Part shown: piece by piece, positions 56,944 to 64,000 of the stretch
Layout: every line of letters starts with the position of its first letter
How positions within the stretch are numbered: position 1 is the first letter of the stretch
Origin: Limnomonas spitsbergensis
Taxonomy: Eukaryota; Chlorophyta; Chlorophyceae; Chlamydomonadales
Reading direction: 5' to 3'
Length of the DNA stretch: 64,000 nucleotides
Assembly: GCA_037349105.1 (NCBI GenBank)
Contig: JAYJMM010000124.1
Span: 3,580,001 to 3,644,000 of the forward strand
Translations under genes and position numbers: made by a program
The notes under the pieces: generated by a model
What the model was told of the DNA's origin: nothing
What the model saw: only the letters and a program-made list of their open reading frames with translations
Database searches by the model: none

Positions 56944-56966
56944 CCCCACGTGCACTTTTTCCGACG

Positions 56967-57035
56967 GCTTGGCTCACCGTAGCACTCGAGGTGGCCAAGA
57001 TCACCCCAAAGGAGCTGGCTCGCAGGGCCCGTTGA
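56967..57035 (+). CDS. C-terminal tail of the methyltransferase, severed by E2
   Basis: Directly after the right border of E2 the frame reads LTVALEVAKITPKELARRAR and stops at TGA 57033. With E2 removed it joins the frame that ends at 40698 without a shift, so this is the natural end of the methyltransferase or a stop between it and integrase, which begins in the same frame 30 bp later. Confidence 0.65.
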   Translation, partial: AWLTVALEVAKITPKELARRAR

Positions 57036-57065
57036 CAAGGCCCGGACCACGACCCTGCTATCGGT

Positions 57066-58694
57066 ATGACCCTGAAGTCCACACATTGCGCCCTCGCCAC
57101 TGCAGGCGAAGCATGCTCAGGCGAGGGGGAGGTGGCAGCAACGTATCGGCAGTGCCTGGGGGAGTCTGCGGCAGCAGACTGGGCGGATGCCGCCCAGGAA
57201 CCAGGTGGGCAGCCAGATCCGGGACCAGATCCCGTCCGGTTCACTCCTGACGAAGCAGGGGAGGTCGTGGACCCGCCAGGGTGTGCAGCCGGGCCTGCAG
57301 CCCGGGTGGACGTGTGGACAGACGAGCCCGTCCTGCAATACCTCCGCCTGAAAGTGCATCCCCCTGGGGCAGAGACAGGAGAACAGGCCAGGGTGCAGCG
57401 TAGAGCCGCCCCTTTCCAGTGGGGACCAGAGAGGGGGGGCGTGCTGATGAGGCTGATGCCAGACGGGCGGCGGTGCGTAGTTCCCAGGCCCGAGGACAGG
57501 CAGGCAGTGATCAAGGAAGCGCATGCTAGCACAGGCCATTTTGGTAGCCACCGCAAGGCCTTCATGATCTTGCAAGAGCACTGGTGGAGAGGACTTAGGG
57601 CAACAGTCAGAAAGGCTGTCCAGGAATGCGGGGTGTGCGACAGGGCCAGGGCGTCCACGTTCAATCACACGCAGCCCGACCTGCACCCACTCCCTATTGA
57701 GGGTTTATTTTTCCGCTGGGGTGTGGATCTGTGCGGATCATTCACCACCACGCCTAGGGGAAACCGGTATGTCATGGTGTGTGTGGAGCACTACTCCAAG
57801 TGGGTAGAACTGATCCCCATCCCCAGCAAGGCGTCTGACGTGACGGCCGTGGCATTCTTCCAAAACGTGGTCGCACGGTTTGGGGGATGCGCGGAAATAG
57901 TCACCGATCAAGGGACTGAGTTCCAGGGAGAATTCCAGGACATGTTGCTGGATTGTTTCATTGACCATCGCACCACCTCTGCCAATCACCCCCAGCAGGC
58001 GGATGGGCTGTCCGAAAGGGCCGTCCAGACGCTCAAGACGGGCCTACGCAAGTGCTGCGGGGATGGGAGCAGCGACGACTCATGGGACAGGATGGTCCCG
58101 TTGGTAGCACTGGGCTTCCGGTGCTCGCCTCAGCAGGCCACGCGCATGGCACCCTACGAAGTACTGTATGGGCAGAAGCCGGTGTTCCCCTCCAAGGTCG
58201 GGGCGGACCTATGGAGCACAGCGCGGGTAGCAACGGTGGAGGAGGCAGCAGACCTGCTCCTCGCCAGAGTGGCCAGGATGAAGGAGGCCCTCCCGGTCGC
58301 GGGCGAGCACCTCAAAATTGCACAGCACCGGGACAAGTTGCGCTACGCCAGGATCCGCGGAGGGGGATATGTCCCCCAAGTCAGGCGGTTCGCCGTAGGG
58401 GACTACGTGTACGTCCGGTACGCGTCAGAGCGACGCAGCCTCGACCCCAAGGCCAGGCCAGAAATCCTGCGGGTGCAGCGGCTTGTAGAAACGGGGGCGC
58501 TGGTGTTGGAGGGAGCCGATGGCCTGACAGTAACGGAGAACGCAGTCAATTGCTCCCCATGCCACCTCCCCAACCTGAAGGGCAAGGTGGATTTCGGCAC
58601 CACCAGGCCCAACGTCAGCCTGTCGTGCGAGGTCTGCCGCCTCCCGTGTACGTCCGCAGTCTACGGCTACGTCTTCGCCCGCTACACGCGGTAA
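57066..58694 (+). CDS. Retroviral-type integrase
   Basis: 542 residues. An HHCC zinc-binding domain starts at residue 153 (HASTGHFGSH) and closes with CGVC at residues 188-191. The catalytic core has Asp 221 (GVDLCGSF), Asp 281 (VTDQGTEF) and Glu 317 (GLSERAVQTLK), giving the DD35E spacing of LTR-element integrases. A C-terminal segment with GDYVYVRYASERRS may be the SH3-like DNA-binding part; no chromodomain is evident. The last 15 codons run into the 3' LTR, which begins near 58649. It is in the same frame as the methyltransferase tail. The reading frame is complete and the triad intact, so this is the best preserved enzyme of the element. It would insert the cDNA into host chromatin. Confidence 0.93.
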   Translation: MTLKSTHCALATAGEACSGEGEVAATYRQCLGESAAADWADAAQEPGGQPDPGPDPVRFTPDEAGEVVDPPGCAAGPAARVDVWTDEPVLQYLRLKVHPPGAETGEQARVQRRAAPFQWGPERGGVLMRLMPDGRRCVVPRPEDRQAVIKEAHASTGHFGSHRKAFMILQEHWWRGLRATVRKAVQECGVCDRARASTFNHTQPDLHPLPIEGLFFRWGVDLCGSFTTTPRGNRYVMVCVEHYSKWVELIPIPSKASDVTAVAFFQNVVARFGGCAEIVTDQGTEFQGEFQDMLLDCFIDHRTTSANHPQQADGLSERAVQTLKTGLRKCCGDGSSDDSWDRMVPLVALGFRCSPQQATRMAPYEVLYGQKPVFPSKVGADLWSTARVATVEEAADLLLARVARMKEALPVAGEHLKIAQHRDKLRYARIRGGGYVPQVRRFAVGDYVYVRYASERRSLDPKARPEILRVQRLVETGALVLEGADGLTVTENAVNCSPCHLPNLKGKVDFGTTRPNVSLSCEVCRLPCTSAVYGYVFARYTR

Positions 58695-58904
58695 GTGACT
58701 CATAACGTCCTGCAGGGTTCGCGACCTGTCAGGCCATTAGTCTAAGCTCTACAAGCGGTCAGCACCGCGTCGGTCACCTAGAAGTTCCAACCACAGCTTA
58801 ACGCGCTGCGCATTCGCAGCCAGCGTGTAGGCGCTGAGTCCGCCCGTAGGCGTCCGCCACTCAGTGGGGAAGAAGTCCGCCGCGGACCCGAAGCAACAAT
58901 CACG
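58649..58904 (+). repeat. 3' LTR
   Basis: Intact 256-bp copy matching the split 5' LTR (9605-9628 plus 24955-25188). Starts TACGTCCGCAGTC, ends AACAATCACG. No TATA box or polyadenylation signal was clearly identified. Confidence 0.85.
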
Positions 58905-59410
58905 AGTAAAGTAGGGTCGGTACCCACAGCTAGGGGCGCTCGGGTAGGCCAACCTCCCCTCTTATACGGTACGCGGTACCTAGTTACCCCTTTACAGCCC
59001 TTGTACCTCCGCAGTGTAGTACAAGGTGCATGTGTGTACAGGGGTTGAACCATAGTTGTGAGTAGTTTGAGCCTCTCTAAGGCAGTACTGACAGCTTCCA
59101 CCATTTTGGCACGGTTACTGCTTTATGGTGCGACAATAGTCATCCGCCTCCGCTGCCAGTTCCTAGCGCCTCCAGAACCGAACCTTCTGAAGGAGACCAC
59201 TGACCATGGTCGGTTCCTGGCATGATGGCCTCAGGAAACGTGTGGCCATCGGGGCCCCGAAACAACAGCAGTCGTCAGTAGCACCCGTATCTGCCCCCAG
59301 GATCGACCTTCACTATGGGGGATGGCTTCATGATCACAGCACGGATGTCAAATTACACAGCCGCGCGCTAGCGCGCGCTTTTTCATAATTCATAGCGCGC
59401 ACTCCCAAAA
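58905..59410. other. Flanking DNA without a supported gene
   Basis: Near 59362-59381 the palindrome GCGCGCTAGCGCGC is followed by TTTTT, and GCGCGC recurs at 59394. No gene is supported. Confidence 0.4.
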
Positions 59411-59692
59411 TTGTTTGGTTGGACTATGAAAACTTTACAAACTTCACTTCGGGATGCTGTACCTGCTAGCATCAGCCGACTGATCGCCGCCGTCGTACCT
59501 GTTCTCAACGGCCATCCTCGGTACCGAATACCACATGTCTTTTGCGGCTCTCGAATAGAAGCAAGAGCGGCAGCAACACCAGAGTATGTTGCTGACATGC
59601 GTGCCGTGAGCTGCGAGGTCCCGTTGGCAAGCTCCCCGTCCTACAAGCAAGGCTCTGACGGGTGGGTGGGCCAGCAAGCCCCCCATGTATAA
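59411..59692 (+). CDS. Hypothetical small ORF
   Basis: A 93-residue forward frame (starts MFGWTMKTLQTSLRDAV). There is no recognised domain and no clear splice or promoter context, and an overlapping reverse frame is of similar length. It may be chance; kept because the region has no better candidate. Confidence 0.2.
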   Translation: MFGWTMKTLQTSLRDAVPASISRLIAAVVPVLNGHPRYRIPHVFCGSRIEARAAATPEYVADMRAVSCEVPLASSPSYKQGSDGWVGQQAPHV

Positions 59693-60613
59693 AGTTGAAG
59701 GTGGCATTCAGCCTGAGGCTGAAAGGAGTGACCGCTCTCATCGCTTGGTTGGGGTGAGTGGGCTCGGTGGGGTCATGGTAGGAGGTGCAACGCCTAGCGC
59801 AGGCTTCCCTTTTGCATGCTCATCATCAGTGAAATTGGACAGCTTGAGAATCTTTTAAGTCGTGTGATTAATTGAATTGCTTCCATGGGCCACTGGCCTC
59901 GTGATTCGCACGAAATCAATTCCAACCCTACTTGCCATTTCCTGATCCCTTGCTTTTTCTCGCGTCCCGTCTTGTTGTGTCCATACAAAGGATTTCGTCA
60001 TGGTTACTGAGTACGAAAATACAGTACGGTCCACATGCACGGTGCGGATATGGGTGATGTAATACGAACTTTAGAGGCATGAAAGTAGGAAAGGGACTTG
60101 GGATCCATCTGGCTTCCAAGATCCTACATGCACGAACCTTTGTGATGCAATATACCAAAAGAAATCAGCTAATGACTGACGCTACACCTCTGGGCCTTGC
60201 TTAAAGAAAGCTCGGCAACGTTAACCAACATAAAGTCAGGTAGGAAAGGCAAGGGAGAAGGCTCAAGAGGAAAGGAAGGAAAGCAAGTTCACCTTCCAAA
60301 CAACAAAGCCAAAAACAAAAAGGCCTGGCAAACCATATCTTTTGGCCCATGTCCATGAGGGAAATCAGTGATGCATGCCAAGTAGGGCTTGAGCACAAGG
60401 ATGCAGTTTGTCAATCCCCATGCATGGGCCAGAATTCGCCACCAAAATCCACCATGCATACGCACAGCTTTGTCTTGTTTGAAAACCGCACCATGCCGTT
60501 TGCATGGGGTAGGTAAATTGATGGATTTTGGTGCAAACAGCCGCACCATCTAACCCTGGACTTTGCTAGTGCATTGAACTGAGAAGGAATGCGCCTTCTC
60601 TTACACGGTTTGG
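59693..60613. other. Flanking DNA without a supported gene
   Basis: Only short frames are present, and I see no motif, repeat or RNA. Confidence 0.35.
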
Positions 60614-61057
60614 TCAGGCATACCTACATACCAACATGCATGCATACATTTCGTGCACATCTGGTCCAGCCGGAAGAGGCTCAAGAAACACAAGGACGGA
60701 TGGCTGGTCGTAAACACGATCATTCTCCACATAACGGGAACTACAGACAAGGTCCGTGAAGGTTTTTGAATCTTTTATTTGACTCATGATGGATTTTGAA
60801 CAAAAGACGTCAAACATGCCACTTTCACATTTAAGACACAAATTTATATAGGCGGAAGAAGGTGCTAAGGGTTCTTCAGATTCCTCTCCATTAGGGTAAT
60901 TATTAGGGTGGAGCTTTTCATATTTTCCTTCATTGTTCGCTTTGCTTTCCCGATTCCTGACGTTCGGGCAACGGGCGTACCCGACATGTTTAAAGTGTCC
61001 GGCTGTCCGCCCTCGTGGTTGTCCTGCCACCCACCGGAGTCCATTGGGTGCATACAC
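60614..61057 (-). CDS. Hypothetical ORF with a partial zinc-knuckle-like end
   Basis: A 147-residue reverse frame. Near its start it reads TAGHFKHVGYARCPNVRNRE, which resembles the second half (GH....CP) of the zinc knuckles common in transposon proteins, but the first cysteine pair is missing. The rest is polar, with an SSAYINLCLKCESGMFDVFC stretch. It could be a remnant of a DNA-transposon protein or a chance frame. Confidence 0.3.
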   Translation of the reverse strand: MYAPNGLRWVAGQPRGRTAGHFKHVGYARCPNVRNRESKANNEGKYEKLHPNNYPNGEESEEPLAPSSAYINLCLKCESGMFDVFCSKSIMSQIKDSKTFTDLVCSSRYVENDRVYDQPSVLVFLEPLPAGPDVHEMYACMLVCRYA

Positions 61058-61235
61058 ACCCGCCTTTCAATACCATGACGCCTGCTCTCACAGGTGAGGC
61101 CACGCGCATATATCTTGGTGGCTCCCGTGGGCTAGTTCCCCCCTCCTCTAGCCCCAGGGGGACGGGGTGTCGGAGTTTCCCCCAGAGTCCAAAACCCATC
61201 ATCTTCCTCGAGGCTACCCTGTTTGTTCGCACGCA

Positions 61236-61711
61236 ATGTAGCACGATATAGTCTTTGGGGCCATCATATCATATCATGTGATATAGTAAAATATGATATG
61301 ATATGGTATCAACTTCTCCATGAATGGGCATGGGTATGGTGAATTGGTAATGGATTAGTAATATGGCTCTTCTACCATGCTGACCTTTCTACGCCATAAT
61401 GGGCCTAGTTGCTGCAAGATTTTGCAACCCGTAAAGCACTAACCATGGGAAATGTGGATGCATGGACGCTTAGTGATATTAGTGACCCTTGGGCCGTAGG
61501 TGTTCAGTGAGAGCACTTGCATGCTGCATGCTGCCATGTCAATATAAATGTGAAGAGGGTCAAGGGTAATCCACCTGCCGAATGCATGGGCTCGTCCTTT
61601 GTCATTTCTGCAGTTTCTAGGCTAAATGTTTTTGGGACTACAAGATATGATATGGTCAAAACACCATATCATATCATATCATATCATATCATATCCATAT
61701 CGTGCTACCTT
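61236..61711. mobile_element. Small TIR (MITE-like) candidate with CATAT repeats
   Basis: GTAGCACGATAT (61238-61249) is repeated inverted as ATATCGTGCTAC (61698-61709), 472 bp apart. Inside each end is a run of ATATC/GATAT repeats, and 61644-61675 forms a 13-bp stem with a 6-base loop. No ORF of note. No clear target duplication was found. Confidence 0.4.
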
Positions 61712-62128
61712 GTTCCCACGTACCCCACGTACCACGGAGCGCATTGCTTGCGACAGGGTGCGAAGTCCCCCTGGTTGCACTCAAATCCCTTTGGAGCATC
61801 CTATACGACCCTCGTTGCAAATATCCCCTTTACGCCTGACCCCGAATGGCGTGAGGGCAGCTGGTGGCCATGATGTCGCTTTCAACCACCTATGCCAATA
61901 ATGCCAATGCGGTTGTCCCCTTGCACCCCCGAACCCGGCAGCATTCCCCCTCCATCGTGCATACTCTCTCAAAGCGCAAGCTGCATCTGGAGCTACGTGG
62001 CCGAAGCTGTGGTGGCCGAGCTGGCTCGGGCCCTCCTGCTACTCCTGCCTGGTCCACCGCTCACTCTGACGGTTGTCTTGCTTCCCCAACCCCCATCTGC
62101 CTAGTGCCCATAACATTAAACCATATGT

Positions 62129-62438
62129 ATGGACTTTCGTGTGCATGATCGCCCTCCGCGCTATGGAGGTAGGACGGCAGCGTGCGGCTCTGGGAACCTA
62201 GGGCCGTAATAACCTGCTTATGGTGCTACCTCCAGGACTTTGTGGACCTCCATACCCACCCACGAGCGAACTTCATGGTAACACAATCCGGCTGAACATG
62301 TGCCGTATCGACCCTCACGCTGACCATAATTTAATGATGTTGGATGCAGACACATCAATCCGTGACCACAACGCTGGAGTCTACTACGTGAAGACCACCT
62401 GCAAGCAGAACATGCACGGCATCCACGTCAAGAAACAG
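62129..62438 (+). CDS. Two-exon candidate gene fragment
   Basis: Exon 1 (62129-62168) starts MDFRVHDRPPRYG and ends GGAG|GTAGGA. Exon 2 (62236-62438) follows CTCCAG and ends AAACAG|GTGAGG. The 67-bp intron keeps phase, joining into GLCGPPYPPTSELHGN, then LNMCRIDPHADHNLMMLDAD and VYYVKTTCKQNMHGIHVKKQ. There must be a further exon downstream that I could not place. I do not recognise the family. The codon-like composition and intact splice sites favour a real flanking host gene. Confidence 0.4.
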
Positions 62439-63485
62439 GTGAGGGTGTCTCCGCCATGAGGGGCTGCACGGGCTTGACGATAAAAGTGGGATTGGAGGTG
62501 CCCCTGCCCCTTGTTCCCGGCTCCCACCCCGCTCTATTACCCCTTCTGCGCTTCGTTACCCCTTCCTCTCCACAAGAAACATCTGGGGGTTTTATTTTCT
62601 ACCCAGTGTTGGCATAACCCAGCATTTATTTTTTCGTGATTCAGCTAAATGTCGGCTACACTCCGGCCTCCGGCCTCCGGCCGGAGACCCCGTTTATTGG
62701 CCAGCCCTGCTGCTTTGGCCATCAGCCGTAGGCCGGTCCAGGGTTTTCCCAATCCGTCTTGGCGGCTGCGGGTCTGCCTGTCTAAGGTGGATTCGTAGTT
62801 AAAAACGAAACACGGGTGGGACCACTGGGACCCAAGGCGGCGCCTGGTAGGCGCACTGATGGATTGCTCCAGCCTGCTTATTTCCCCTGTCATCCTTCGT
62901 CTGATTCATGCCAATGAGCTAGTTGGGCCACAGAGATGGATCCAGCGGAATTTGGCAAGCGAGGGCTGGGGGGATGACAGTCCAGGAGTTGTCCTTCCCC
63001 CTTTTCATGTCCATTTCCGGTTTACAGGCACCTGTCCCCTGCATCAAATGTGATGCTCTGCTAGTCAGATCAAACTTCACAAAATTTCACATTGCACCCC
63101 TACATAGCACTTTGCACTTGAAACCTGTGCCGCCGCGGGGGAAGGGCGTTTCTTTATTTTCCTGTTTCCTTGAAAGCTGCTACTTTGGGTTTTCCAATTT
63201 GTATTCTAAACATATGATTGCTTTCGGAGCTGGTACCCTGTCACTGTCTATAATGCCTTATCTTTCCTCCAGTTAATAGCACCCAGAATTCCCATTGAAT
63301 TTCATCACATTGTGAGGACTTTTTCACGGGCTCACATAAGGAGCAGCTACAAACAAGCCAATAAATAAATAAACGACAAGAAAATAAAATAAGGCTACCT
63401 GTCAGTGCATGGATTAAGGAAGCCACCCGTTTGGCCGCAGGACTGGGTAGGCTACTGTTTGCAGCGCAGAGTTGCTGCTCAAATT
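62439..63485. other. Flanking DNA without a supported gene
   Basis: Includes a CCGGCCTCCGGCCTCCGGCC run near 62664. No supported coding, apart from possible unplaced exons of the 62129-62438 gene. Confidence 0.35.
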
Positions 63486-63905
63486 ATCACCTCCTGACTG
63501 CAAGCAAGTGGGATTTTGTTGGAAATTATCCTCCTGACTGCAAGCAAGTGGAAATTATCCTCCTGACTGCCAGCAAGTGGAAATTATCCTTCTGACTGCA
63601 AGCAAGTGGAAATTATCCTCCTGACTGCAAGCAAGTGGAAATTATCCTCCTGACTGCAAGCAAGTGGAAATTATCCTCCTGACTGCAAGCAAGTGGAAAT
63701 TATCCTCCTGACTGCAAGCAAGTGGAAATTATCCTCCTGACTGCAAGCAAGTGGAAATTATCCTCCTGACTGCAAGCAAGTGGAAATTATCCTCCTGACT
63801 GCAAGCAAGTGGAAATTATCCTCCTGACTGCAAGCAAGTGGAAATTATCCTCCTGACTGCAAGCAAGTGGAAATTATCCTCCTGACTGCAAGCAAGTGGA
63901 AGTTT
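63486..63905. repeat. 29-bp minisatellite
   Basis: About 14 nearly identical copies of a 29-bp unit (GGAAATTATCCTCCTGACTG plus CAAGCAAGT), spaced 29 bp (63552, 63581). The first unit is separated by an extra GGGATTTTGTT insertion. The purity suggests recent expansion. Confidence 0.92.
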
Positions 63906-64000
63906 GTTGAAAATTTAGGGTAGTGAAGAGGAGAGCTCCAATGCGGCATCTCACCATCAGGACCATGAGAGATGAACAGTCGACCCTCTTCGCTACAATT

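Larger units (their letters stand above)
40699..56966. mobile_element. E2: 16.3-kb terminal-inverted-repeat element inside the methyltransferase gene
   Basis: The 25-bp inverted repeats 40697-40721 and 56944-56968 (GCCGTCGGAAAAAGTGCACG...) are perfect. Taking the same CGTCGG end as in E1, the element spans 40699-56966 with a 2-bp GC target duplication (40697-40698 and 56967-56968). Removing it leaves the methyltransferase frame open through the join, which supports the border. The subterminal regions are packed with GTGGG/CCCAC words. The interior has a reverse spliced gene, a tandem exon array and a 62-bp minisatellite. No transposase was recognised. Confidence 0.82.
9605..58904 (+). mobile_element. 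Giant Ty3/gypsy-type LTR retrotransposon, interrupted by two insertions
   Basis: Two direct repeats of about 256 bp flank a coding region ordered gag, protease, RT, RNase H, methyltransferase, integrase. Integrase after RNase H is the Ty3/gypsy order. Subtracting insertions E1 (9629-24954) and E2 (40699-56966) leaves about 17.7 kb, very long for the class, with very short LTRs. The LTR copies differ at about 5 of 256 positions, so this insertion is not very old. No convincing target-site duplication, primer-binding site or polypurine tract was found, and the LTR ends do not show TG...CA. The copy is disrupted by in-frame stops, frame changes and a substituted RT active site. Confidence 0.88.

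Noticed and set aside
40681..56990. Longer imperfect target duplication (CTTGG...CTCGAGG) around E2
   Set aside because: It needs copies of unequal length; the 2-bp GC duplication fits E1 and keeps the host reading frame.
63486..63905. Possible CRISPR array (regular 29-bp spacing)
   Set aside because: The whole unit repeats with no unique spacers, and the surroundings are eukaryotic; it is a minisatellite.

Overview
The window looks like nuclear DNA of a eukaryote with a large, repeat-dominated, intron-rich genome. Spliced exons carry GT-AG (and one GC-AG) borders, coding is dispersed, and there is no operon structure. A green alga or other protist fits the GC-rich retroelement and the minisatellite load, but no gene seen here fixes the species.

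Layout. Positions 1-9604 and 58905-64000 are flanking DNA with short spliced-gene fragments and tandem arrays (47, 53, 173 and 29 bp units). Between them lies one very large Ty3/gypsy-order LTR retrotransposon, 9605-58904, interrupted by two giant terminal-inverted-repeat (TIR) elements. E1 (9629-24954, about 15.3 kb) sits inside the 5' LTR. E2 (40699-56966, about 16.3 kb) sits inside the retrotransposon's methyltransferase gene. Both begin and end with CGTCGG/CCGACG, both have an apparent 2-bp target duplication (GT and GC), and both have GTGGG/CCCAC-rich subterminal repeats. They may belong to one family; I found no transposase in either. Without the insertions the retrotransposon is about 17.7 kb with LTRs of only about 256 bp.

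Retrotransposon coding order: a disordered leader and Gag-like region, a CCHC knuckle with an aspartic protease, a coiled coil, a 1911-residue ORF (CCHC knuckle, long unrecognised region, PHD finger, second cysteine cluster, two more knuckles), then reverse transcriptase, RNase H, a DNMT3-like cytosine-5 DNA methyltransferase, and a DD35E integrase with an HHCC finger. The methyltransferase and the PHD finger are unusual cargo and suggest an element that reads and writes chromatin marks. This copy looks dead: it has in-frame stops, several frame changes, and an RT catalytic motif reading FIDG rather than xxDD.

TIR element cargo. E1 carries a reverse-strand Ulp1/SENP-like cysteine protease candidate, a 32-copy 185-bp array with a 1858-bp higher-order duplication, and a divergent pair of spliced genes of unknown function. 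E2 carries a reverse-strand spliced gene, an 11-kb array of tandemly duplicated exon-intron cassettes, and a 62-bp minisatellite. Most small reading frames in the arrays are by-products of repeat units whose length or composition leaves frames open.
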